A stretch of DNA of 64,000 nucleotides from Propionibacteriaceae bacterium. GTDB lineage: Bacteria > Actinomycetota > Actinomycetes > Propionibacteriales > Propionibacteriaceae. The position numbers and the translations under genes are program-made. The DNA lies in assembly GCA_016717345.1 (NCBI GenBank), contig JADKFR010000005.1:246591-310590 (forward strand), given 5' to 3'. The notes beneath the pieces are model-generated. The model searched no databases, had not been told where the DNA came from, and was given only the letters and a program-made list of their open reading frames with translations. Of this stretch, positions 25,290 through 35,207 are shown one piece after another; position 1 is the stretch's first letter; every line of letters begins with the position of its first letter.

Positions 25290-28200
25290 CTACCGGTTGA
25301 GTTCCCCCAGGATGATCGGGAACACGTCATGGGCGGCGTCCTTGCCGAAGAACACGTCCAGGTGGCCGTAGTTCGGCAGCACGTGGAGGGTGTCGCCACT
25401 GCGGTGTCGTGACAGGAAATCGTACGTGCGCTGCTGGCCTCCGGCAGGAAGCACCGGTTCTGGGCACCGGCGAGCAGGGCGAAGCGGGCGTCCGTCCGGG
25501 GAGCCTCGCTGGCGTAGCGAGGCATCAGCCCTGGCCGCGAGGACACCGAGACGAGTCGCCCGCCTTGACGCAGGCGGCCATCTGGGCGAAGAAGCTCATC
25601 GGAACCTTCCCGAACTCGCCTCGTAGCCAGTCGTGGGTGTCCTCGTTGAGGTTGGCGTGCGACCACAACGCGGGGCGTCCGGAGCCGTAGACGAAGCTCA
25701 CCATCCGGCACACCCGGTTGTCGCATTCGCGGTGGGTGGCCATCACGGCGGCCCGGGCGACGCGCGAGAACAGCGAGTCGGGGCCGTCGCCCCACGCCGG
25801 GTTCAGGTACGGCGTCAACTCCTGCATCGCCGGCCGCAGCGACCCGATCTTGAAGCGCGCGAAGGGCGGATCACCGGGTGCAGGAGACCGCGTTGCTGAC
25901 GATGACGTCCACCTGCGGCACCAGCCCGGCGACAGCACTCATGCAGAACGACGTGGAGCCCGGCAGTGGACGACGGCCCGCATCGTGGAGGCGCCGGTCT
26001 CGGCCAGGATGTAGCGCACCGCCGCCGGATGGTCGTAGGCGGCCGCGTCGTCGAGCGTCCACGGCACCGGATCCAGATCGATCGAAGCCCGCCAGTTCAG
26101 CAGCCACACGTCCCACCCGTCGGCCACCAACGCAGCCGACGATCGTCCGCCGCACCGGCGGACGGAACAGTTCGGCCCGCACCCCCGCCCCATGGACCAG
26201 CATCACCGGGGGCTTGGTCGGTTTTCCTCGCCGCGGACGCGGATGAGCGTCAGCGGCAGGCCGTCCCCGGCGCGGAAGAAGGGGTGTCGTTGCGGTGCCG
26301 GTGCCGGCCACCACCGTGTCCGTCACTGGGGGCCCTTTCGGCGCGGTGGGGGCGAGATAGACGTCCCGCAGCGATTTCCCCGAAGAACGCCCCGAAGGCG
26401 GCCATCGACGCGATCGGGCCGTGTCCGCCGGCGCGGAAGGTGGTGAGTTGCTTGGCGAAGTCCTGCGGCAGGATCCGCAGCAGCCCCGCCCCGACCACCG
26501 CGCCCGGTGCCCCGGGCTCGACGTGGCCCTTCAGCAGGGTGATGTAGAGGGTGGACGTGCCGCGCCACAGGTCCACCCCAGGGTCGTCGCGAACCTCCTT
26601 GAAGCCGTACAGGGTCACCGGCGCCCCCCCCGATATCCATCAGCCACAAGCGGTAACGCATCTCCCTGGTGCCGACGTCCTCGGTCGCGACGAACAGGTT
26701 GAACCACCCGCGTTGCACCTCCAGCCGGCCGCCGAGCTGGTCGCAGTGGACGAAACCTTCCGCCGTCCCCGGGTGGTCGCCGGAGTCGACGAAGCGTTCG
26801 ACGTCGGGTACTTCGATGGTGAGCTCGAACATGAACCGGTGCCCCAGCAGCCGGGCGCGGCGCCAGCCTTCCAGCGGATCGGTCTCACCGAGGGCCAGGT
26901 AGCCCTTCATCTGCTCGGTGAAGCGGACGCTGCGTCCTCGAGCGGGGTGCCTCCGGCTCGTCGGCAACCGGCTCAGGGGTTGCCACCGACGCGGCGCGCG
27001 CGGCTGCTCGACCAGGTGCTCCACCGCCCGATCGGCCAGCGCCGCGATCGTGAAGGCCGGGTTGGGGCCGACCGGGCCCGGCATCTGGGAGCCGTCGACG
27101 ACGAACAGGCCGGTGCCCGGAACGACTCCGAAGGAGTCGACGACGCCCGCGGGACGCCTCGCCCATCGGCGTCCCACCGAGCGGGTGGACGGTGACCACC
27201 CGCTTCGTCCACCACAACGGCCGTCGTGGTAAGTGGCGTGCAGCGCCCCGGCGATCTCGCTCATGGTCTCCCGCATCGCGGAGAAGTACTCCATCGAGGT
27301 GGCCGAGGTCCATTGCACGTCGAGTTCGCCGTCGCGGAGCACGATCCTGCCGTCGGCGACGTCGCGTCCCATGCCCAACAGCGGCAGCGCACTGCTGCCG
27401 AGCTTGCCCCGGCCGACCAGCCGGGCGATCTCAGCCGAGATCGTCGACTCGTAGCGCTTGCCCAAGCGGTAGCGCAGCAGGTCCCGGGCCACCACGGCCG
27501 CCCGCTGCATCGACGAGGTGACGGCCGCGGTCTCGATCAGCCAGTTGGCGAAGTCCGGGAAGCCCGCCTCCTGTACGTAGTAGCCGCGGCGCTGACCACC
27601 CTCGTCCAGCCCGTCGGGAACTCGCATCGCGGTGGTGATCACCGGGCCGTAGCTGCCGTCGATCAGCCGCATGCCGCCGGTCGGGCCCTCAGCCTTCGCG
27701 CCCATGCAGAAGGTGAGCAGGTCACCGTTGCCACTGAACCGCGTCCCGAGCGCTCGGCCCAGGCCAGGCAGGTTCACTCGGTTCCGCAGCAGCAATGCGG
27801 TCGTGCCGAGCGTGCCGGCGGCCAGGAACAGGTTCGCGCAGCGGACGCGGTGCGGCGTCCGGGAACGGTCACCGGTGCTGTCGGGGTCGGTGCCGTACTT
27901 GGTAGCTTCACCTCGAAGCCGCCACCGGCCAGCGGCGCGATCCCGGTGACCTCGCACAGCGTCCGGATGTCCGCCCCCAGGTGCTTGGCCGCCGAGAGGT
28001 AGTTGTGGTCGAGGGTGTTCTTGGAGCCCCGTTGCAGCCGATGTCGCACTCCCCGCAGAGCCGGCAGGTGAGCCGCGTGAGCCCATGGAGATTGCCGTAC
28101 TCCGGGTCGGGGATGACCTGCTTGGTGCCGGCGTCCTGCGCCGGCGGGGCGAAGGCGATGGCCAGCGGCGGATGGAAGGTCTCGATCCCCAACGCCTGGG

Positions 28201-28696
28201 CGGCCTCGCGCAGCGCCTTCGCCTTGGGGAGGTCGGGTAGGGGACGGGGTGGGCGTCATCATCTCCTCGACTGCCGAGTAGTGCGGTTCCAGATCGGCCC
28301 GGCTGATCGGCCAGTTCTCGTAACCCCCGCCCGGCAAGGGCGAATCGTGGACGAACCAGCGCTCGTCCTTGCGCAGCAGGACGTTGGCGTAGATCAGGGA
28401 CCCCCCGCCCAGCCCGCTGGCGACGATGGCTTCCAGCTTGCGGAAGGAGCGGATATCGAAGAGGCCGAAGAGCTTGTCCTTCGGCTCCCAGAAGGCCCGG
28501 CTCATCTCGTACGGGTTCCGGGCGAAGCTGCCGGGCGGGTACGCCTGGCCGCGCTCCAGCACGATCGTCGAGCGTCCGGCCCGGCGAGCCGATAGGCCGA
28601 CACCGACCCACCGAAACCCGAGCCGACCACCACCGCGTCGCAGTATTCGAGTGGGGCCGCCCCCCGCCGGACCGCCGGAGTTCCTTCCTCAGACAT
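25290..28696 (-). pseudogene. GMC oxidoreductase (cholesterol-oxidase-like) joined to an alpha/beta hydrolase, frameshifted
   Basis: The minus strand encodes in order a GMC flavoprotein and an alpha/beta hydrolase, about 1,130 residues if read as one. The first part starts at ATG 28696 with the FAD motif VVVGSGFGGSVSAYRLAG, then NPYEMSRAFWEPKDKLFGLF, ASGLGGGSLIYANVLLRKDE, CRLCGECDIGCN, AAGTLGTTALLLRN, RFSGNGDLLTFCMG and the C-terminal VTVHPLGGTPMG and GVVPGTGLFVVDGSQMPG. This is the cholesterol-oxidase branch of GMC enzymes. The second part has VMLVHGAGVRAELFRPP, ADGWDVWLLNWRAS, NLNEDTHDWL and NYGHLDVFFGKDAAHD. No in-frame stop separates them near 26330, so a fusion is likely. Many frame breaks occur; those resolved are single-base losses. 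Confidence 0.7.
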
Positions 28697-28855
28697 GCTG
28701 TAGCCCCGTCCCGCGCAGCCATCGTTGGGCTGAGGATCGCGGACAGTCCTCGCGTGGCAAGAGGCAGTTCTACTCATCCCCGGCGGAGTCCTCCGGTGCC
28801 AGGTCAGCAGAAGTACCCCGGCTCCGTCGTCCGGGTCGGGTCATAGGCTCCCAAC

Positions 28856-30133
28856 GTGGTGAAGCTCTGGCCTGCCCGGCGACGTTTCTGGGATCGACTG
28901 GCTGTGATCAAGTTCGCCGGGGCGCAGGTGGTCGACATCCCCGTCCCCGGGGCGGACGAAGGTCACGTCCGGGCGGTGCCGCTGTCGCAGCGGTTCCCGG
29001 GCATCGACATCAACCGGGTCCTGGTCGGGGATCGGATCCCGACCGACGAAACCGACCCGCGATCGGAGAACTCTACCGGGTGCTCGTGGGCCTGTACCGG
29101 GCCTTCGGCCCCCAGGCCCCGGACCTGCCGCCGGTTCCGGCAGACCGTGTGGCAGCGCTCGCCGACGCCTACACCCCCGCCCATCGCACGCTGTTCCCCG
29201 CTCCTGAGTTCCCCGCCGAGTACCTCGTCCCCGACCTCGGTGAACTGGCGGTGGCGAGCCCGTACGACGGCTACCTGAGGGCCACCGGCCCCGGCACGTT
29301 CGAGTGGGACCTGCGGGTCTCGCTGACTACGACGTGCACCCCGGGCTGGTGCGCCTGGGGGTGTCCGTCAGCTTCGAACAGACCGCTGGACGGTTGCAGG
29401 CGACCGCCATCGACAGCGAGTTGGGACGGTGCACGCCTGACGACGCCGCCTGGCAGCGCTCAGTCGGGCTGGCGCTGTGTGCCGCGACGACCCACACGTC
29501 CTTGGTGCGGCACTACAACTGGGTGCACCTGGTTCCGGGCGCGGCCTTCGCGATCGCCACCCGCAACGCCCTGCCCACCGACCATCCGGTGAAGCGGCTG
29601 CTGTGGCCGCACGTCTTCCGCACCCACTTCAGCAACTGGGTGACCACGAAGGGCCAACTCAGCGTCGGCGGCGACTTCGAGTCGATCTTCAGCTTCACCC
29701 GTCCGGCACTGCTCAGGCTCTTCGACGACACCCGGGACGCCTTCGACGCGACCGTGATCGACCCCAGCGGGACGCCGCCCAGCGCGGTGTCCTCAACACC
29801 GGCCTCGACCTTCCGGTGCTGGCGAACTCGACGGCCCATCACGACGTGATGTACCAGCCGTGGACGCAGGTGCAGCCGATCCGGGTCTACACCGACGGCC
29901 GGCCCGAGCCGGTCGACGTCTACCAGCGCCTGATCAACGCCGACTTCGGGCTGAACATCCGCCGCACCCCGATGCTTCGTGACTTCTCCTACCTCGCCGT
30001 CGACGACCGGGGACGGGCGGCCTTCCGCGCCTACTTGAGCGACCTGCTCGCGCTGCAGACGCGGCTGGAAGCTGAGCCGAGGACGCTGTGGAAGGTCTAC
30101 CCGGAGATGCTCGAAGCCAACATGAACGGCTGA
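28856..30133 (+). pseudogene. Lipoxygenase-like protein, frameshifted
   Basis: Four consecutive frames together give about 425 residues. It starts at a GTG near 28856 with WPARRRFWDRLAVIKFAGAQ, continues with IGELYRVLVGLYRAFGP and ELAVASPYDGYL, then ADYDVHPGLVRLGVSVSFEQ. The most telling stretch is THTSLVRHYNWVHLVPGAAF followed by ATRNALPTDHPVKRLLWPHV, which follows the His-rich helix and the H-P-x-x-x-L-L-x-P-H motif of lipoxygenases. TAHHDVMYQPW near residue 320 may be the third ligand region. Such enzymes add O2 to polyunsaturated acyl chains. Breaks near 29060, 29316 and 29775 each equal one lost base. The spacing of the first two His differs from plant enzymes, so the family call is moderate. 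Confidence 0.5.
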
Positions 30134-30146
30134 ACCCGCTGGACGT

Positions 30147-31960
30147 TCACTTCACGGGCTGCCAGGGGGCGAACGCATTGGTGACGTGGCGAAGGGCCGG
30201 CTCGAGCTCGGGGAAGTGGCGCAGCAGGACGGACTTCATCGTGTTGTCGTCGATCCAGTCCAGGCCGGTGGCGGTGTAGATCTCGGGACGGTAGTCGTCG
30301 GTGAGGAACCGGTCGGACGCGATCCGCCGCGGCGCCATCAGCGCGAAGATCCGGAACGCGGTGTCGCTGAACCCCATGCCGGGCGGCGGTGTCTCGGCGA
30401 ACAACCCGACGGTCAGGTCGACCATCTCCAAGTCGTTGTCGTAGACTCCTGCGCAGCTCGGCCTGCCACTCGCGGTTGGGGTCAGGTCCTCGAACGAGCT
30501 GGCCGGCTTGAGATGGAGCTGGCGGCGGAACTCGTTGTAGCGCCGCACGCCACGCTCCCGGCTCCGCAGGATGTCGACGGCGGCCAGGTCGAGGATGGTC
30601 CCGTCCGGCCGCTTCAGGTGCTGCAGGAACCGCGGATAGTTGTGCAGGGTGATCGCCCCGGGGTGGGAGCGACCAAAGGAGTAGAGGGCGTTCCCCATCC
30701 CGAGGGTGTGCATGCGCTCCCGGACGTGGGTCAGCATCAGGTCTCGAAGGTGTTCTCCGCCAGCACCGAGTCGTCGGCGGTGGAGCGGAACGTGTAGTCG
30801 TCGGGGATCAGCGGATGCATCCGGTAGACCGCACCGAACTCCTCGGTCAGCGCGTACGGCACGTCGAACAGGTTCTTGCGCGAGCCGGGGATGCCGCTGA
30901 TCAGGTCGCTGCGGCTGATCCTTCCGAAGCGGTTGTGGACCCCCTCGCCCGCGATGCCCCACCAGGTCGTCCGCATCGCCCGCACGGTGGTGGGGTGGGC
31001 GATGATCCCCGGCGTCCACTGACGGTGTGGATCTGGCCATCAGGGCGGTGGTGATCAGGCGGGCCGTGCGATACAGGCGGTCATCTCCCCAGGCCGGGTT
31101 CTCCTTCCGGAGCCGGTCGCAGATGGCGTTGTGCTCGCGCATGAAGAGGCCGTGCAGCAGGCCGAGGCCGAGCCAGAAGTTCCCTGCCACGCCGGCCACG
31201 TCGAGGCCCGCCTCCAGGCCGCCGGCGGCAGCCCGTCCGCATCGATCAGAGCTTGCCGTCCTCGCGGGCGCGCAGGCCGTCCGCCATCCCTCTGGTGTCG
31301 CCGTACAGCTGCGAGCCGTCCCACCAGTGGGTGTCCTGGTTCACCCAGGTCGGCGGGGTGCCGTCCGCGTCGTTCCAGGTGGGGTCCGGGACGGCGCGGG
31401 GGAGCCGCATCGGCGTCTCCGGCCAGTCATCGTCGGCCGCCAGGGGAGTTGGTGGCTGGTCTCCCAGGAGGGCGAGGGGTGGGCGAACCAGTCGTGCACC
31501 TCGAACTGCAACCACGCCGCGGCCAGGAGGTTCAGCGACTCGGCCGGCAGGAAGGTGGTGCGCGTGAGCAACTCACGACTGACCGTGCGGGGGTTGGGGT
31601 CATCAGCCGCGATCCGGTGTCGGGAAAGGTGGCGTCCAGGGGGACGTTGCGTCCGAACCGGCAGCCCACGGCCCCCATCGACGGATGCTCCAGGTCGTTG
31701 TAGTGCCCCGTGACGGTCCGCGAGGTCAGGTAGCTGCCGTCGGCGAACTCGGGGACGGGCGGCACCTCGTCGGTGGCCGAGCCGGTGAAGAAGAGGTTCT
31801 CCTTGCGCAGCCTCGACCGGATGCCGACGAGCATCACCAGACCGAAGGGCAGCGGCCAGCGGTGCCACGGGACGCGGCGATCCACCCAGTTGGCAGCCCG
31901 ACCCAGGAGCAGGCCGAGATGCCAGCCCAAGCCGTGACGAATCGTCGGGGTCGTGTCCAT
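30147..31960 (-). pseudogene. Animal-type haem peroxidase (peroxidase/cyclooxygenase superfamily), frameshifted
   Basis: About 605 residues when read across frames, from ATG 31960. The N-terminal part reads GRAANWVDRRVPWHRWPLPF and LRKENLFFTGSATDEVPPVP. The distal-His region is LAAAWLQFEVHDWFAHPSPS; then VNQDTHWWDGSQLYGDTRGM, FWLGLGLLHGLFMREHNAIC, GEGVHNRFGRIS, YRMHPLIPDDYTFRS, and the hallmark RERGVRRYNEFRRQLHL. This matches the fatty-acid dioxygenase/cyclooxygenase-like peroxidases. It has no signal peptide. It is convergent with the lipoxygenase-like gene, 13 bp away. At least five frame breaks occur; the one resolved at about 31625 equals one lost base. Confidence 0.7.
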
Positions 31961-32048
31961 GGGAGTCCTTCCGCCAAGGCAACGATCCTGGGAGCCACGG
32001 CGGGGTTCAATGGGTCGTCCTACGTACAGGCCCCCGTTGGCTGCTCGC

Positions 32049-32746
32049 CTACGTCGTGACGGCTTCGACGGCGATCTCACCCTCTGGCTCAGCAGCGGCC
32101 GGTCCGGTGGCTCGTTCGGGTCCTGCGGCCGGCGGCTCGGGATCGAGACGAACGGCCACCCAGGGCATGAACCACTGCACGAGCGGGCCGATGGCGAGGG
32201 CGTAGACGACCGTTCCGATCCCGACGGCACCGCCGAGCAGCCAGCCGATCCCCAGGACGGTGAGTTCCAGCACCGTCCGCACCAGCCGGGTGCTGAAGCC
32301 CGTCCGACGGGAGAGGGCGACCCACAGGCCGTCGCGCGGGCCGGTGCCGAGATGGGCGCCGACGTAGAGGGCGCCGGCCAGGCCGTTCAGCACGACGCCT
32401 CCCACCATCAGCGCGACCCGTTCGGCCCAACCGCCGGCCACCGGCAGGAGTGCGAGCCCGGCGTCCACGGCCAGCCCGATCACGATGACGTTGAGCACCG
32501 TACCGATGCCCGGCTTCTGGCGCAGCGGGATCCACAGCAGCAGCACCAGGGCGCCCACGACGATCACGACCGTGCCGAACGTCAGGGGAGGTGCCGCGTC
32601 AATCCGTCGTGGAAGATGTCCCACGGGTCCAGGCCCAGCTGGCTGCGAATCAGCATCGCCATCGAACCGCCGTAGAGCAACAGGCCGGCGATCAGTTGCG
32701 TCAAGCGCCGGGGAAGTCGGCCGCCGGGCGTCAGGAAGGTTCGCAT
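32049..32746 (-). pseudogene. YczE/YyaS/YitT family membrane protein, frameshifted
   Basis: About 232 residues from ATG 32746. The N-terminal part has the family signature LTQLIAGLLLYGGSMAMLIR followed by SQLGLDPWDIFHDGLTRHLP; the sense then continues in the next frame as LTFGTVVIVVGALVLLLWIP, RQKPGIGTVLNVIVIGLAVD, GAHLGTGPRDGLWVALSRRT and a last helix pair. The switch near 32603 lies in a CCCC run and equals one lost C. YczE proteins are multi-pass membrane proteins of unknown function that commonly lie next to MocR regulators, as here, where the divergent gene at 32807 is a MocR. An intact gene with a consensus error is likely. Confidence 0.75.
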
Positions 32747-32765
32747 GTGTCCATTGTGACCCAAA

Positions 32766-32798
32766 GTGGCCTTTTGTGAGATAGCCATTTGTGGCACA
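32766..32798. promoter_or_regulatory. Possible MocR operator with direct repeats
   Basis: The 60-bp divergent gap between yczE and mocR contains two similar direct elements, GGCCTTTTGTGAG (32768) and AGCCATTTGTGGC (32783), 15 bp apart. MocR regulators typically bind direct repeats in such divergent promoters. The call is by position and pattern only. Confidence 0.35.
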
Positions 32799-32806
32799 GT
32801 GGACTG

Positions 32807-34249
32807 GTGGAACTCTTCCAATCCGGCGTGGGCTCGGCGGCGGTCTCCCGACTGCAGGCGCTGCTGCCGCTGCCTGAGGACGTTGCCGCCTACGCGGGGC
32901 TCGCCCACGCCCTCCGTGGGCTCGTCGTGGAAGGCCACCTGACGGTCGGTTCCCGGCTGCCGAGCGAACGGACGCTGGCGCTCGCGCTGGGGCTGAGTCG
33001 GACCACGATCACCCGGGCCTATTCCGAACTGGTGGCGACCGGCTGGGCGAGCGCCCGGCAGGGGTCGGGCACCGTCGTCCGGATGCCCGGGAAGACGCGC
33101 ATCCCGTCCCTGACCCTCGTCCCCGGGCCGCGCGGTTCGGCGATCGACCTGTCGGCTGCCGCCGGGCTGGCCCCGGCCGGCACCCGGGCGGTGGTCGAGA
33201 AGGCGATGCAGTGGCTGCCGGGGAGTCTCGACAGCGCGGGCTACGAGCCGTTCGGGGCGCAGCACCTGAGGGAGCGGATCGCCGACTGGTTCGCTGGTCG
33301 CGGGCTGCCCACCGTGGCCGACCAGGTCGTCGTCACCCCTGGTGCGCTCGCCGGACTGAGCGCGGTGCTGCACACCGTCCTGGCACCGGGGGAGCGGGTC
33401 CTGGTCGAGAGCCCGACCTATCCCCACGCCCTGGGGGCGATCGCGGGAGCCCGCGGGCGGGTGGTTTCCGTCCCGTTGGTCGACGGCTGGAACGCCGCGG
33501 AATGGACGGCGGCAGCCCGGCGCTCCCGGGCCGCGGCGGCCTACCTGATCCCCGACTTCCAGAACCCCACCGGGCTGCTGATGACGGAGGCGGAGCGGGC
33601 GGCGCTGGCCGGCGCGCTGCGGCAGGCCGGTGTTGTTCCGATCATCGACGAGACCCCGGCTGAGCTGGATCTGGAGGCTGAGGCGCCGCGCCCGCTGCCC
33701 TGGGCGGCGACCGACGATCGGGCCTTCAGCATCGGTTCGCTGTCGAAGGTGCTGTGGGGTGGGGTGAGGGTCGGTTGGGTGCGCTGCCCCCCGGGGGCGA
33801 CCGACGCGCTTCGCGCCCGGGCCCTGCAGCTGAACCTGGGCGCCTCGGCGCTCGACCAACTGATCGCCACCAGTTTCCTGGAAGACCCGCAGCCCGTCCT
33901 GAGCGAAGTGCTTGCACGCCTGCGCAGCACACGGGAGGCCTGGCATGGGCAGCTCGCCGAACACCTGCCTACCTGGCGGGTGAACCAACCACGTGGCGGA
34001 CTGGCCTTGTGGGTTGAACTGCCCGAGCGCCGCAGCGCCGAGTTGGCGCTGGCGGCCGACGGCCACGGTCTGATCGTCACCCCCGGAAATCGCTTCACCG
34101 CTGACCGGACGCTGGCCAACCGCCTGCGGTTGCCGCTCACGCTGCCTTCGGAGGTGGTGCCCGAAGCCACTCGACGACTGGCGCGCGCGTGGCAGGACGC
34201 GCTCACCGGTCGCGGCGGCGTTCCCCGTCCGGATGCTCTGGCCCTGTAG
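32807..34249 (+). CDS. MocR-type regulator (GntR HTH fused to aminotransferase-like domain)
   Basis: A 480-residue PLP-dependent regulator. The N-terminal winged helix reads LTVGSRLPSERTLALALGLS and RTTITRAYSELVATGWASAR. The fold-type I aminotransferase domain has VVVTPGALAGLSAVLHTVLA, YLIPDFQNPTGLLMT, the Asp region IDETPAELDL and the PLP-binding Lys in FSIGSLSKVLWGGVRVGW. GTG 32807 has no Shine-Dalgarno and may start a leaderless message; a TTG six codons earlier is the alternative. It is divergent from the yczE homologue, a recurring pair, and probably controls it. Confidence 0.88.
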   Translation: MELFQSGVGSAAVSRLQALLPLPEDVAAYAGLAHALRGLVVEGHLTVGSRLPSERTLALALGLSRTTITRAYSELVATGWASARQGSGTVVRMPGKTRIPSLTLVPGPRGSAIDLSAAAGLAPAGTRAVVEKAMQWLPGSLDSAGYEPFGAQHLRERIADWFAGRGLPTVADQVVVTPGALAGLSAVLHTVLAPGERVLVESPTYPHALGAIAGARGRVVSVPLVDGWNAAEWTAAARRSRAAAAYLIPDFQNPTGLLMTEAERAALAGALRQAGVVPIIDETPAELDLEAEAPRPLPWAATDDRAFSIGSLSKVLWGGVRVGWVRCPPGATDALRARALQLNLGASALDQLIATSFLEDPQPVLSEVLARLRSTREAWHGQLAEHLPTWRVNQPRGGLALWVELPERRSAELALAADGHGLIVTPGNRFTADRTLANRLRLPLTLPSEVVPEATRRLARAWQDALTGRGGVPRPDALAL

Positions 34250-34313
34250 GTCGGCGCCGCTTGGCCGTAGCATGACGGCCGAACCGGCCGTTCGTGCTGA
34301 TGGAAGGAGGGTC

Positions 34314-34475
34314 ATGACTCATCGCCTTCCCCAGTCGGGGCTGGAAGCCCGGAATTCGGCTCAGCAGCCCCACCAGCGAAGCCTCTGGTGCAGTCGCCTC
34401 GAAAGGGCTCGTGGCGAGCGCCCCGTCCCCGGCTCGGCCGGCCGGCGCAACGCTCACGCGGGAGTGCCGTGCTGA
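34314..34475 (+). CDS. Small 53-residue ORF overlapping the GDPD start
   Basis: ATG 34314 is preceded by GGAAGGAGGG at ideal spacing, the strongest Shine-Dalgarno in this stretch. The frame encodes a basic peptide (MTHRLPQSGLEARNSAQQ, ending GRRNAHAGVPC) with no known domain. Its TGA at 34473 overlaps the GTG start of the glycerophosphodiesterase gene at 34469, which itself has only a weak ribosome site. It may be a leader ORF whose translation delivers ribosomes to the next gene. The peptide itself may have no function. Confidence 0.4.
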   Translation: MTHRLPQSGLEARNSAQQPHQRSLWCSRLERARGERPVPGSAGRRNAHAGVPC

Positions 34476-35203
34476 TCTGGGCGCACCGGGGCGCGCGGCG
34501 GCAGGCGCCCGAGAACACGCTGCCGGCCTTCCGGCGAGCCGTCGAGTTGGGCGCCGAGGGTGTCGAGTTCGACGTCCAACTGAGCGCCGACGGGATACCG
34601 GTGGTCATCCACGACGAGACTCTCGATCGCACGACCGACGGGCACGGACGAGTCGTCGACCATACCCTCGCGCAGCTGCGCGAGCTGGACGCCAGCGCCG
34701 GCAGGCCCGGCTTCGCCGGCGTCCGCATCCCGACGCTGGAGGCCGTGCTCGCCACCCTCGCCCCGGCAACCCTGGCCATCAACATCGAGCTGAAGAACTC
34801 GGTCGTCGATTATCCCGGGCTGGAGCGAGCAGTGCTGGACACGGTGGCCGACCAGCACCTGGCGGAGCGGGTGCTGCTGTCCTCGTTCAACGCCGAGTCC
34901 GTGCAGCGGCTCGGGGCGCTGACCAGCATCCCGCGGGCGCTGGTGTATGAACGATTGCTGCGGCGTCCGTGGGCGCTGGCACTGCGGCTGGGCGCCACCG
35001 CCGTGCACCCGCCCTCCCGGTTCGTCCTGAGTCGGGCCTATGTGGCCCGTGCCCATCAGGTCGGCCTGGCCGTCCGGGTGTGGACGGTCAACAGCGAGCG
35101 CGAGGTGGAGCGGATGCATCGCTGCGGGGTGGACGGCATCTTCACCGACGTTCCGGACGTGGCGCTGGCCGTGCGCGACCGCCTCGACGCCTCGCTACCC
35201 TGA
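34469..35203 (+). CDS. Glycerophosphodiester phosphodiesterase family protein
   Basis: A 244-residue GDPD TIM-barrel enzyme that splits glycerophosphodiesters into glycerol-3-phosphate and an alcohol. The catalytic N-terminus is IWAHRGARRQAPENTLPAFR (HRG...ENT), then EGVEFDVQLSADGIPVVIHD with the metal-binding Glu/Asp and catalytic His, DRTTDGHG, IPTLEAVL and INIELKN. The C-terminus has RVWTVNSEREVERMHRCGVD and GIFTDVPD. No signal peptide is seen, so it is cytosolic. It begins inside the end of a small ORF and ends 4 bp before menB, so the three may form one transcript. Confidence 0.88.
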   Translation: MLIWAHRGARRQAPENTLPAFRRAVELGAEGVEFDVQLSADGIPVVIHDETLDRTTDGHGRVVDHTLAQLRELDASAGRPGFAGVRIPTLEAVLATLAPATLAINIELKNSVVDYPGLERAVLDTVADQHLAERVLLSSFNAESVQRLGALTSIPRALVYERLLRRPWALALRLGATAVHPPSRFVLSRAYVARAHQVGLAVRVWTVNSEREVERMHRCGVDGIFTDVPDVALAVRDRLDASLP

Positions 35204-35207
35204 CGAC

